A stretch of 64,000 bases of DNA from Burkholderia pseudomultivorans (lineage in GTDB: Bacteria; Pseudomonadota; Gammaproteobacteria; Burkholderiales; Burkholderiaceae), in contig NZ_CP013377.1 in the NCBI RefSeq assembly GCF_001718415.1, forward strand, positions 2,356,001-2,420,000, in the 5' to 3' direction. This document shows positions 27,110-37,179 of this stretch, in pieces. Both the position numbers and the translations under genes were made by a program. Every line of letters begins with the position of its first letter. The first letter of the stretch is position 1. The notes beneath the pieces are model-generated. The model did no database searches. It saw only the letters and a list, made by a program, of their open reading frames with translations, and was not told the origin of the DNA.

Positions 27110-27769
27110 ATGCTCGCCATGCCGATTCCGACCGACGATCCGGGCCGCCGCGCGCGCAAGCGCATCCAGATGCTCGCGCATCTCGCCGCCACCGCCGCGC
27201 GCCTGTTCGATGCATACGGCTACGACGCCGTGACGATGGAGCAGATCGCCGCTGAGGCCGACGTCGCGAAGCGCACGCTGTACAACCACTTCGCGACGAA
27301 GGAAGCCGTGCTCGCGCACTGGCTCGAACAGGAACTCGCGCGCGATCTCGGGCACCTGCAGCGCGACGTCGCGCGCCGCAAAAGCTTCGCGGCGCGCGTC
27401 GGCTGCGTGCTCGATGCCTCCGCGGCATGGTGCGAGCAGCATCCGGTCCATCTGCTCGCGTATCTGCGGCATCGCTTCCTGAGCATCGGTGCAGCCGCGC
27501 CGGACAGCGACCACGCGCAGGGCAGCGACATCGCGCTCGTCTGGCAGCAGCTGATCGTCGCGGGCCAGCAGGCCGGCGAACTGAACCGCTCGCTGCCGGC
27601 CGAACAGCTCGCGACCTGGTTCCATCACCTGTATCTCGCGGCCATGCTGCGCTGGCTGACCGTGCCGGGCCTGTCGTTGAAGAAGGAATTCCAGTCGGTG
27701 GCGCGACTGTTCGTCGAAGGCGCGCAGGCGAAAACGCCGGCGTCGCCGCGCGACGCGTCACGCGCGTAA
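27110..27769 (+). CDS. TetR family transcriptional regulator
   Basis: A 219-residue TetR regulator (216 if the ATG at 27119 is used; neither has a good ribosome site). HTH at about residues 20-65 includes VTMEQIAAEADVAKRTLYNHF. The C-terminal domain is helical. It diverges from the glycosyltransferase and likely represses it and itself. Confidence 0.9.
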   Translation: MLAMPIPTDDPGRRARKRIQMLAHLAATAARLFDAYGYDAVTMEQIAAEADVAKRTLYNHFATKEAVLAHWLEQELARDLGHLQRDVARRKSFAARVGCVLDASAAWCEQHPVHLLAYLRHRFLSIGAAAPDSDHAQGSDIALVWQQLIVAGQQAGELNRSLPAEQLATWFHHLYLAAMLRWLTVPGLSLKKEFQSVARLFVEGAQAKTPASPRDASRA

Positions 27770-27934
27770 CGCCGCGCGACTGTGTCGGTCGCGACACACG
27801 ACCGATGCGAAAAGCGCCGGGCCGCAGTATGCTGATGACGTACGGTTGCGCAATCCGCATCGGGCAATCCCTGAATCGCACGTTTTCGCGCCGCCGTCGC
27901 GACCGCAATCATGCGTTGCAAGGAGGGATTCGTG

Positions 27935-28285
27935 ATGGCCACCACGCATCAGCATTTCCACCTCGAACTGCGGCACGCCACCGCGCCAACCTATTTCATC
28001 AGCTACCTGTTTCCCGCCTTGCTGTTCGTTTACGAACTGCTGCGCGTCGGCCAGTGGATCCGCGATCACGGGATGCACTTCGCCGGCTTCAAGGAGATGG
28101 GTTACGAGTATCTGCTGATGCTGCTGTTCGTCGGGCTGCAGATCGTCGTCGAGGCGGTCTTCCTGCTCGGGGCCGCGATGCGCAAGGATCGCGACTTCGA
28201 ACACCGCCTGCCGAACGTGATTCTCGGCATCGGCTGCTCGATCGCGCTGCTCGCGATCGATCTCGCGATCCAGCTGTCGTTCTGA
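27935..28285 (+). CDS. Small membrane protein of unknown function
   Basis: A 116-residue protein with three hydrophobic helices (about residues 19-37, 57-82 and 93-114) and a histidine-rich N-terminus (MATTHQHFHLELRH). The ATG at 27935 follows AGGAGGG at good spacing, so translation is convincing. I do not recognise the family. It is a single gene converging with the alpha/beta hydrolase at 28308. Confidence 0.8.
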   Translation: MATTHQHFHLELRHATAPTYFISYLFPALLFVYELLRVGQWIRDHGMHFAGFKEMGYEYLLMLLFVGLQIVVEAVFLLGAAMRKDRDFEHRLPNVILGIGCSIALLAIDLAIQLSF

Positions 28286-28307
28286 GGCGGCGCCGCCCGC
28301 TGCGCGC

Positions 28308-29153
28308 CTACGCGCGCGCGTCGCGCAGCAACGCCGCCACCGCGGCCAGCACGTCGTCGGTCCGCTCGCGATGCGGCAGGTGTCCGCACGCGTCGAGCAA
28401 CAGGAACGACGACGGTCCCGCGACGCGCGCGGCGATCCGCTTCGGGTGCACGTCCGAGCCGTATTCGTCGTGCGCGCCGTGAATCGCGAGCGTCGCGCAG
28501 CGCACGCGCGGCAGGTCGTCGTCGAGGCTCCAGTCGCGAAACGGCGCCGACAGCCAGGTATCGACCCACGCGCGCAGCACCCATTCGGCCTTGTCGCCGT
28601 GATAGCGCGCGAGCCGCTCGAGCTGGCCCGGCGCTTCGAACTGGCGCGCCGCGTCGCGAATGCCGTTCAGCGTGCAGTCCTCGACGAACGCCTGCGCGGC
28701 GATCGTCACGAGCGCGCGGCAACGGTCCGGATACGCGGCGGCGCATCCCGTCGCCATTCCGCCGCCGACGCTGTGCCCGAGCACGACGAACGCGTCGAGG
28801 CCGAACTGCTCGAGCAGCGCGCGAAATCCATGATCGGCCTCGTCGCGCACGAAGCGCACGTCGAGTCGCCCGGGATGGCGATCCGAGCGGCCGAAGCCGA
28901 GACGATCGTAGGCGATCACGTCGCGTTGCGTGGCATGCGCGAGCCGTTCCGGGAAGTCGCGCCATAGCTCGACGCAGCCGAGCGAATCGTGAAGGAGCAG
29001 GATGGGCGCGGCCGGCTTAGGCGCGGCCGGCATAGGCGCGGCAAGCTTCGACGCCTCCGCGGCGTCCCATCCCCCATCCGCGCGCCAGCGCTTGACGAAC
29101 AGACGCCCCTGCGGCGTCTCGATGAAGGTCTCCTCGGTCACGATATCGGTCAT
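28308..29153 (-). CDS. Alpha/beta hydrolase
   Basis: A 281-residue hydrolase. The nucleophile elbow is GHSVGGG (Ser128), the acid Asp229 in HGAHDEYG and the base His258 in ACGHLPHRER. An oxyanion-type HDSLGC lies at residues 55-60. An odd Ala/Pro repeat (APMPAAPKPAAP) sits at about 39-50, before the first core strand. The ATG at 29153 starts MTDIVTEETF. Substrate is unknown; it may be an esterase or a carbon-carbon hydrolase. Confidence 0.93.
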   Translation of the reverse strand: MTDIVTEETFIETPQGRLFVKRWRADGGWDAAEASKLAAPMPAAPKPAAPILLLHDSLGCVELWRDFPERLAHATQRDVIAYDRLGFGRSDRHPGRLDVRFVRDEADHGFRALLEQFGLDAFVVLGHSVGGGMATGCAAAYPDRCRALVTIAAQAFVEDCTLNGIRDAARQFEAPGQLERLARYHGDKAEWVLRAWVDTWLSAPFRDWSLDDDLPRVRCATLAIHGAHDEYGSDVHPKRIAARVAGPSSFLLLDACGHLPHRERTDDVLAAVAALLRDARA

Positions 29154-29273
29154 GTGTCGGTCGTCTGCGTGAAGGCGGCCGCACGCCGGCGGCCGCATCG
29201 AATGCCGACGATGGTGGCCCGGCCACGCGCGCCGCGTCAAGCGCGCCGCCGTCTGCGCCCGGCCGGAAAGCAA

Positions 29274-29299
29274 AACGGGGAGCCTGCGGGCTCCCCGTT
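29274..29299 (-). terminator. Rho-independent terminator after the DUF3717 gene
   Basis: AACGGGGAGCC and GGCTCCCCGTT form a perfect 11-bp stem with a four-base loop. On the reverse strand it ends in TTTT, 46 bp past the DUF3717 stop. Confidence 0.8.
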
Positions 29300-29344
29300 C
29301 GCTGCGTGGTTCGCGCTGCCGGCCTGCGCCTGCGCGAGCGCGCG

Positions 29345-29590
29345 CTACACCTCGGTCGCGTACAGCGCGTCGCGCTGCGCGTCGCTCAGCGTATCGAGCG
29401 GCACGTCCGGTAGGCGATAGCAGATCATCGTGCCGTACAGTTCGGCGAGGCAATTGCTGCCGGCATCGAGCGCGTAGCCGTCCTCGCCGTCCGGCGCCGG
29501 CGGGTACACTTCGCGCCACGCATTGATCGCGGCCTCGATTCGCACGATGGAAACGGGTTCGGTCTTCCGCTCGGCGGGTGATGCGCTCAT
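29345..29590 (-). CDS. DUF3717 domain protein
   Basis: An 81-residue protein. The core VSIVRIEAAINAWREVYP, then NCLAELYGTMICYR and a final LSDAQRDALYA are the DUF3717 pattern seen in Burkholderiales. The ATG at 29590 has AGAGGAAT upstream; the open frame beyond has none. Function is unknown. It is followed by a strong terminator, so it is transcribed alone. Confidence 0.85.
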   Translation of the reverse strand: MSASPAERKTEPVSIVRIEAAINAWREVYPPAPDGEDGYALDAGSNCLAELYGTMICYRLPDVPLDTLSDAQRDALYATEV

Positions 29591-29790
29591 GGATTCCTCT
29601 CGGTTGCGCGCTCCGGCGGGCCTGCCCGGCCCGCGCGGAACGATGAAAACGCCGGAGATCGCCGGCCGCGCGCGCCGCACGCAGCGGATGCCGATCCGCG
29701 CCGCGCTGGTCGCGCCGGCCGGGTCGCGGCCCGGCAGGGTCGGGCAATATAACCGGCTTTGACCCCGTACAGACAAAAGCCGACCAAAAA

Positions 29791-29817
29791 AAACGGGAAG
29801 CGCGATGCTTCCCGTTT
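29791..29817 (-). terminator. Rho-independent terminator of lysP
   Basis: AAACGGGAAGC and GCTTCCCGTTT form a perfect 11-bp stem with a five-base loop. On the reverse strand a run of eight T follows, an excellent intrinsic terminator 44 bp after the lysP stop. Confidence 0.9.
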
Positions 29818-29860
29818 CGATATCGATGGCGCGACGTCGCGTCGCGACTGCCCGCCCGCT

Positions 29861-31408
29861 TCAGGCCACCGTTTCCCGCTCGGTCGCGGGACTCGCCTGC
29901 ACGCCGCGCTGTCCGCGACGGTTCTCGGCCACCCACGGCGCGATCTCCATCTCTTCGTAGCGCACGAAGCGACTCTTGTTCGCGAGCCGGTAGCCGAGCC
30001 ACACGACCAGGAACAGCGGAATGCCGACGTACGTCGCGACGACGCCCGCCCAGTCGATCCGGTTCGCGAGAAACGCCTGATAGTCCTGCCCGAGCGCGAT
30101 CACGAGACACAGCACGAACGCGAACAGCGGCCCGAACGGAAACCACTTCGACTGGTACGGCAGCTGGTCGACCGCATAGCCCTGCTTCACGTAGCCCTTG
30201 CGGAACCGGTAATGGCTGACCGCGATGCCGAGCCACGCGATGAAGCCCGTCATCCCCGACGTGTTCAGCAGCCACAGATAGACGGTCTTGTCGCCGTACA
30301 GCGACGTGAAGAAGCACAGCGCGCCGACCGCGGTCGTCGCATACAGCGCATTGCGCGGCACGCCGCCCGGCGACAGCTTCGCGAACAGCTTCGGCGCGCG
30401 GCCCTCGGTCGCGAGGTTGTACAGCATCCGCGTCGATGCGTACATGCCCGAGTTGCCGGCCGACAGCACGGCCGTCAGGATCACCGCGTTCATCACGCCG
30501 GCCGCGAACGCGAGGCCCGCGTGGCGGAACACCAGCGTAAACGGGCTCACGCCGATATCGGTCACGTCGGTCTTCAACAGGTTCGGGTCGGTATACGGAA
30601 TCAGCACGCCGATCACGAAGATCGCGAGCACGTAGAACAGCAGGATCCGCCAGAACACCTGGCGCACCGCGCGCGGAATCGTCGTGCGCGGGTTTTCCGA
30701 TTCGCCGGCCGCGACGCCGATCAGTTCGGTGCCCTGGAACGAGAAGCCCGCGATCATCGCGACGCCCATCATCGCCGGCAGGCCGCCCGCGAACGGCGCG
30801 TCGCCGATCGTCAGGTTGCCCCAGCCGTTGCCGGGCGCGCCCTTCAGAATGCCGAAGATCATCAGCAGGCCGACGCCGATGAAGGCGACCACCGTGACGA
30901 CCTTGATCAGCGCGAACCAGTATTCGGCCTCGCCGAAGCCGCGCACGGTGAGCGCATTGAGCAGGAACATCACGCCGAGGAACGCCGCGCTCCACCAGAT
31001 GCCCGGCACGTCCGGAAACCAGTAATGCATCACGAGCTGCGCGGCGACCAGCTCGACCGCGATCGTCACCGCCCAGTTGTACCAGTAGTTCCAGCCGAGC
31101 GCGAAGCCGAAGCCTTCGTCGACGTATTTCGCGCCATAGGTCGCGAACGAACCCGACACCGGCATGAAGGCGGCCATTTCGCCGAGGCTCGTCATCAGGA
31201 AGTACACCATCAGGCCGATCAGCATGTACGCGACCATCGCGCCGCCGGGGCCGGCCTGCGAGATCGACGCGCCGGACGCGACGAACAGGCCCGTGCCGAT
31301 CGAGCCGCCGATGGCGATCATCGTCAGGTGGCGCGCCTTCAGCGCGCGATGAAGCTTGGGTCGGTTCGCGGGCGAACCGGCTTGGTCGGAATTCGGGAGT
31401 GCGGACAT
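29861..31408 (-). CDS. lysP: LysP-like amino acid permease (AAT family)
   Basis: A 515-residue APC-superfamily symporter with 12 predicted helices. TM1 carries the substrate-site MIAIGGSIGTGLFVASGASI. SLGEMAAFMPVSGSFATYG and the later AGNSGMYASTRMLYNLA are hallmarks of lysine-type AAT permeases. The ATG at 31408 gives a cytoplasmic tail of about 27 residues. Lysine is the likely substrate by similarity, though other amino acids are possible. It is monocistronic with a strong terminator. Confidence 0.9.
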   Translation of the reverse strand: MSALPNSDQAGSPANRPKLHRALKARHLTMIAIGGSIGTGLFVASGASISQAGPGGAMVAYMLIGLMVYFLMTSLGEMAAFMPVSGSFATYGAKYVDEGFGFALGWNYWYNWAVTIAVELVAAQLVMHYWFPDVPGIWWSAAFLGVMFLLNALTVRGFGEAEYWFALIKVVTVVAFIGVGLLMIFGILKGAPGNGWGNLTIGDAPFAGGLPAMMGVAMIAGFSFQGTELIGVAAGESENPRTTIPRAVRQVFWRILLFYVLAIFVIGVLIPYTDPNLLKTDVTDIGVSPFTLVFRHAGLAFAAGVMNAVILTAVLSAGNSGMYASTRMLYNLATEGRAPKLFAKLSPGGVPRNALYATTAVGALCFFTSLYGDKTVYLWLLNTSGMTGFIAWLGIAVSHYRFRKGYVKQGYAVDQLPYQSKWFPFGPLFAFVLCLVIALGQDYQAFLANRIDWAGVVATYVGIPLFLVVWLGYRLANKSRFVRYEEMEIAPWVAENRRGQRGVQASPATERETVA

Positions 31409-31952
31409 AAACGAGACGAACGTTGAGCGGGCCGCTGGCAGTCGGGGCCGGCGTGCATCCGGCATCGGGCGCGCTGCGCCGCCGGCGATGCATTCGATGT
31501 GGCCCCGATGCGCGCTGCGCGCCGGGCGCCTGCGGCGAAGCGCGGATTCTACCTGATTCGCCGGAGGGACAGCTCGCGCGGCACCGCGCGCGCTCGCGGG
31601 CAGGCTTTGCAGAATCAACGGCTTGGACGCGTCCGCAATGACGAATCGCGCGGTATGCGCCAGTCGCCCTGTCGGAAACCGACAAAAACCGGATTAATGG
31701 AAATGTCCGCCCACACGCCGGCAAATAATCAGACAAAATGGCGCACGCCAATAATCGATTCAATTCGGATCCGGCCCCACCCGTAACGGCATTCGGTAAT
31801 GGGGCGTAATCGTATCGAACGGCATTTGGCCGTGCGCATTTTGTCGCGCGTCGTCGAATCGCAAGGTTTTCGCGAGATAATGCGCGTTAATTCGAAATAA
31901 TCAGCACGGGGAATCGCGACTGCGCGAATATTCCTCCGCCCGCCCACCGAGG
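31409..31952. other. Divergent intergenic region lysP / diguanylate cyclase
   Basis: No gene can be supported in this 544-bp gap. From about 31640 to 31950 the DNA is much richer in A/T than its surroundings, consistent with promoters for the diguanylate cyclase. No lysine-riboswitch-like fold or clear operator was recognised. Confidence 0.5.
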
Positions 31953-33485
31953 ATGAAGTCACACCCACTGTTCGCCGCGCTGCGCCGCCATACCGCATCC
32001 GTCGTGGCCCGCGTCCTGTCGCCCCGCGGCGTGCTCGTGGCGGGCATCGTCCTGCTGCTGTTCAGCTGGGGCCTTTCCGCGTCGCTGCTGATCGAGGCGC
32101 GGCGCGACGCGTATGAGCACGCGATCGAAAATGCACGCAACCTGATGCTGCTGATCGAACGCGATATCGCGCGGAATATCGAGCTCTACGATTTGTCGCT
32201 GCAAAACGTCGTCGACGGCATTGCCGATCCCGAACTGATGGCATTGCCGCCGCGCCAGCGACATCGGCTGCTGTTCGACCGTGCCGCGACCGGCGCCTAT
32301 CTCGGCTCGATTTTCGTCATGGATCCGCACGGCAATATCGTCGTCGATTCGGGCGCATCGCCGCCGCGACACGGCAATTACGCCGACCGCGACTATTTCA
32401 CCGCCCATCGCGACCGGCGCGTGCAGGGCCTGTATATCAGCCGGCCGTATGCGTCCCGGCTGCGCGGCGGCGCGCTGACGATCGCGCTCAGCCGCCGCAT
32501 CGACCGTCCGGACGGCACGTTCGGCGGCGTCGTGGTCGGCACGCTCAGCCTCGACTACTTCCGCGCGCTGCTCGACGGCCTCGCGGTCGGCGAGCACGGC
32601 TCCGCGGCGATCGTCGAGGAGAACGGCATGCTGGTGAGCCGCCTGCCGTACGACGCGCGCGTGGTCGGCCTCGACCTGCACGATTCGCCGCTGTTCATCG
32701 AATCGCGCCGCAGCCGCGACGGCGTGCTGCTCGGCATCGGCGCGATCGACGGCGTGCGGCGCATCTACGTCTACCGGCAGCTGGCCGGACTGCCGCTGAT
32801 CGTCGACGTCGCGCCCGCCGAGACCGACGTCTATGCGTCGTGGCGCCATCGCACGATCTCGATCGTCGTGCTGATGAGCCTGTTTACGGGGTTCATCGCG
32901 TGGGGCTCGCTGCTGCTGTCGCGCGAGCTGAAGCGGCGGCAGCGCGCCGAATCGAAGCTGTACCGGCTCGCGCACACCGATGCGCTGACCGGCCTCGACA
33001 ACCGCGGCACCTTCGACACGGTGCTCGCCAACGAGGCGCGGCGCGCGGCCCGCGCCGGCCGGCCGCTGTCGGTGCTGTTCGTCGACGTCGATCACTTCAA
33101 GGCGTTCAACGACTATTACGGCCACCTCGCCGGCGACGACGTGCTGCGCCGGGTCGCGCAAAGCGCATCGCGCTGCCTGCGCCGCGACAGCGACCAGATC
33201 GCGCGCTACGGCGGCGAGGAATTCGTCGTCACGCTGCCGGACACCGACGCGCACGGCGCGGCGACCGTCGCCGAAGCGATCCGGCGCGCGATCGCGGCGC
33301 TCGACATCGAGCACGCGAAGAGCCCGCACGGGCGCGTGACGGCCAGCATCGGCACCGCGACCGCCGAAGACGGGCGCACCGCGCCCGCGACGCTGCTGCG
33401 GCTCGCCGACGACGCGCTGTATCGCGCCAAGTCCGGCGGCCGCAACCGCGTGGAGGACGCCGAGCGGAGCGCGGCCGACGCATGA
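31953..33485 (+). CDS. Membrane-bound diguanylate cyclase
   Basis: A 510-residue c-di-GMP synthase. TM1 is at about residues 27-48, a periplasmic Cache-like sensor at about 55-290 (GNYADRDYFTAHRDRRVQGL is a typical Cache segment), and TM2 at about 303-322. A GGDEF domain follows, with an intact GGEEF active site at 420-424. The inhibitory I-site RDSD (411-414) is five residues before it. It should therefore be catalytically active and feedback-inhibited. The sensed ligand is unknown. Confidence 0.95.
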   Translation: MKSHPLFAALRRHTASVVARVLSPRGVLVAGIVLLLFSWGLSASLLIEARRDAYEHAIENARNLMLLIERDIARNIELYDLSLQNVVDGIADPELMALPPRQRHRLLFDRAATGAYLGSIFVMDPHGNIVVDSGASPPRHGNYADRDYFTAHRDRRVQGLYISRPYASRLRGGALTIALSRRIDRPDGTFGGVVVGTLSLDYFRALLDGLAVGEHGSAAIVEENGMLVSRLPYDARVVGLDLHDSPLFIESRRSRDGVLLGIGAIDGVRRIYVYRQLAGLPLIVDVAPAETDVYASWRHRTISIVVLMSLFTGFIAWGSLLLSRELKRRQRAESKLYRLAHTDALTGLDNRGTFDTVLANEARRAARAGRPLSVLFVDVDHFKAFNDYYGHLAGDDVLRRVAQSASRCLRRDSDQIARYGGEEFVVTLPDTDAHGAATVAEAIRRAIAALDIEHAKSPHGRVTASIGTATAEDGRTAPATLLRLADDALYRAKSGGRNRVEDAERSAADA

Positions 33486-33496
33486 CGCGGCGCGGC

Positions 33497-33560
33497 GCCG
33501 CATCGCCGCATCGCCGCATCGCCTCACCGCATCACCGCATCACGTCTCCGCATCTCCGCC
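33497..33560. repeat. Short 8-bp tandem repeat tract
   Basis: Three exact copies of GCCGCATC (33497-33520) pass into degenerate copies (GCCTCACC, GCATCACC, GCATCACG) just after the diguanylate cyclase stop. This is probably a slippage-prone spacer. Confidence 0.7.
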
Positions 33561-33695
33561 ACACCTCGCGCAGCCGCCCGCGCCCGCCGTGGACAGCCCG
33601 CGCGCGTTCGGCTAGCGTTACGTCTGCCCGCATGGCGATGCGGCGCCGGCCGGCGCCCGCGCCGCCGCGCGCCTTCCCGGCCACTCCGCTCCGCC

Positions 33696-34763
33696 ATGAC
33701 CGCCCCGTTCCCTGCCCGGCTGCCGCCCTTGATCCGCGGCGCGCTTCGTCCGCTGCTCGATCCGTACCGCCGCTACCGCCACGCGAAGCTGATCCATGCG
33801 GCGCGCGTCGCGCTCGCGATTCTCGTGTCGATCGGGCTGTCGACGGGGCTGCGCGTGCCGCACGGCGAATGGTCGACGATCACCGTGCTGATCGTCGTCG
33901 GCGGGCTGCAGCATCACGGCAACATCCGCAAGAAGGCAGCCGAGCGCGCGCTCGGCACGTCGATCGGCGCGCTCGCGGGGCTGCTGCTGATCCTGCTGCA
34001 TTCGGCCGTGCACGCGCCGCTCGCGATCTACGGGCTGATGGCGATCGCGTGCGGCGTCTGCGCGTATCACGCGATCGGCAAGGCCGGTTATATCGCGCTG
34101 CTGTCGGCGATCACGATGGTGATCGTCGCCGGGCACGGCGACAACGAGATCGTCGACGGCCTGTGGCGCGCGGTGAACGTGCTGACCGGCATCGCGATCG
34201 CGCTGGCGTTCTCGTTCGCGCTGCCGCTCTATGCGACCTATTCGTGGCGCTACAAGCTCGCCGACCTGCTGCGCACGTGCGCGGCCGTGCACGTGCGGCT
34301 CGCGGGCGACCGCCACGTGAGCGACGACGTGCATCTGAAGGAGATGGCCGCGCTCAGCGCGCTGCTGGTCCAGCTGCGTTCGCTGATGCCGTCCGTGTCG
34401 AAGGAATGCGGGATCTCGATGGTGCAGCTGGAGGCGATCCAGCGCAGCCTGCGCCTGTGCATCAGCACGCTCGAAATCCTGTCGAGCGTGCTGCCGGCCC
34501 GCGACGATGTCGCGGCCCGTGAATACCTGCGCGTCGGCCTGAAGGGCGTGAACCGGCAGATCCGCGACACGCTCGTCGGCGCGAGCCGCGCGCTCAAGTT
34601 CGGCACGCCGAGCCGGCTCGCGCCGCGCCGACAGCCCGCCGCGCTGTCGGGCGACGTGCCGCCGCAGCTGCTCGGGTACGTGTCGGTCATGCTGAAACTG
34701 GCCGGCGAGGTCGACCAGCTGCGCGAGAAACTGCTGGATAGCGCACGTGCGTGGAATATCTGA
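33696..34763 (+). CDS. FUSC family inner-membrane protein
   Basis: A 355-residue protein with about six clustered helices in residues 35-185 (including GEWSTITVLIVVGGLQHHGN and RKKAAERALGTSIGALAGLL), then a helical cytoplasmic domain. This is the fusaric-acid-resistance/ArAE-type half-transporter layout. Family members export aromatic acids. There is no adjacent membrane fusion gene, so it may act alone or be a truncated-class FUSC protein. Confidence 0.9.
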   Translation: MTAPFPARLPPLIRGALRPLLDPYRRYRHAKLIHAARVALAILVSIGLSTGLRVPHGEWSTITVLIVVGGLQHHGNIRKKAAERALGTSIGALAGLLLILLHSAVHAPLAIYGLMAIACGVCAYHAIGKAGYIALLSAITMVIVAGHGDNEIVDGLWRAVNVLTGIAIALAFSFALPLYATYSWRYKLADLLRTCAAVHVRLAGDRHVSDDVHLKEMAALSALLVQLRSLMPSVSKECGISMVQLEAIQRSLRLCISTLEILSSVLPARDDVAAREYLRVGLKGVNRQIRDTLVGASRALKFGTPSRLAPRRQPAALSGDVPPQLLGYVSVMLKLAGEVDQLREKLLDSARAWNI

Positions 34764-34949
34764 TTCGGGCGCGCGAAGAAATCTTTCAATTTCCATACAA
34801 GGCCGCGCACCTGGCGGATTCCGCCCCGCTTTTCCGCCCCGTTTTCATCGTTTTGCTGTCGTTTCGCGTCGCGGCGACCGTCGCGCCCGACGCACCGCGA
34901 ACCGGCCGTCAGGCCCGCCGCGACGGGCCGCAGCCGCGGTTCGGGCTAA

Positions 34950-36377
<1,428 letters not shown>

Positions 36378-36426
36378 GCCGCCGTTCGCCGGACCGGGCC
36401 GCGCACTCGCGCATCGAGCCCGGTCG

Positions 36427-36464
36427 GGCAGGCCGCATGTGCGTCGTTGCATGCGCGGCCTGCC
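36427..36464 (+). terminator. Hairpin after argG
   Basis: GGCAGGCCGC and GCGGCCTGCC form a perfect 10-bp stem with an 18-base loop that can itself pair, followed by GTTCTT. It is a likely argG terminator. Confidence 0.55.
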
Positions 36465-36624
36465 GTTCTTCCGCCTCTCCCCCGCTTTTTCCTGCTGTCC
36501 GGCGTGTCGATGTCGCGAGTCGCGACGTGGTCCGTCACCGCTCCCGGCTCCACTCGCGCCAACGACGCTGCAACGCTGCCGCGATCGTGGCAAGCTACGC
36601 TTCGTCCGATCCATCCGCGTCCTC

Positions 36625-37119
36625 ATGCATTCGCTCACCGTCATCCACCTGAACGGCCCGATCAACAGCGGCAAGACGACGCTCGGCCTCGCGCTCGCGC
36701 GCCGGCTGCCCGACGCCCGCTTCATCGACGGCGACGATCACGATGCGCCCGACGATGCGCCGTTCGACGTGCAATGGGCGATCGCGCTGGAGCGCCTCGT
36801 CACGCAGATCGCGAATGCGCGCGAACGCTGTCTGGTGATCGCCTATCCGATCGGCGATGCGGAATTCGCCCGCCTGCGTACGGCCTGCGACGCACGTGGT
36901 GCGCGCCTGTTCGTCGCGACGCTCGCGCCGCCCGAGGCGGTCGCGTCGTCCGATCGCGGCACGCGTGCGCTGACGGACTGGGAACGCCGGCGCATCGCCG
37001 AGATGTATCGCGAAGGCTATGCGTCGCGCGCGTTCAGCGATTGCCTGATCGATACGTCGGCCGCGTCGGTGGAAGCGTGTGCCGACGACATCGCGCGACG
37101 CGTCGCAGCCGGCGCCTAG
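36625..37119 (+). CDS. P-loop nucleoside/small-molecule kinase-like protein
   Basis: A 164-residue P-loop protein. Walker A GPINSGKTT is at residues 11-19, then IDGDDHDAPDDAP, a later basic lid (ALTDWERRRIAEMYREG) and a C-terminal DTSAASVEACADDI that resembles chloramphenicol phosphotransferase or shikimate-kinase-like enzymes. The ATG at 36625 is placed by the family start; the longer frame lacks a ribosome site. It may phosphorylate a small molecule; the substrate is unknown. Confidence 0.85.
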   Translation: MHSLTVIHLNGPINSGKTTLGLALARRLPDARFIDGDDHDAPDDAPFDVQWAIALERLVTQIANARERCLVIAYPIGDAEFARLRTACDARGARLFVATLAPPEAVASSDRGTRALTDWERRRIAEMYREGYASRAFSDCLIDTSAASVEACADDIARRVAAGA

Positions 37120-37179
37120 CGGAACGCCCTGGCGCGCAACGCGCGCACGCGGCGCGTGCCTGCGTCGATGCGGTCGCGC

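Noticed and set aside
28308..31763. Reverse open frame of 1151 codons
   Set aside because: It is real only at its 3' end, where it is the alpha/beta hydrolase. The rest is a shadow of lysP on the same strand in another frame; the GC-rich code leaves few stops.
33497..33560. CRISPR array
   Set aside because: The units are contiguous 8-mers without spacers, and no cas genes are nearby.
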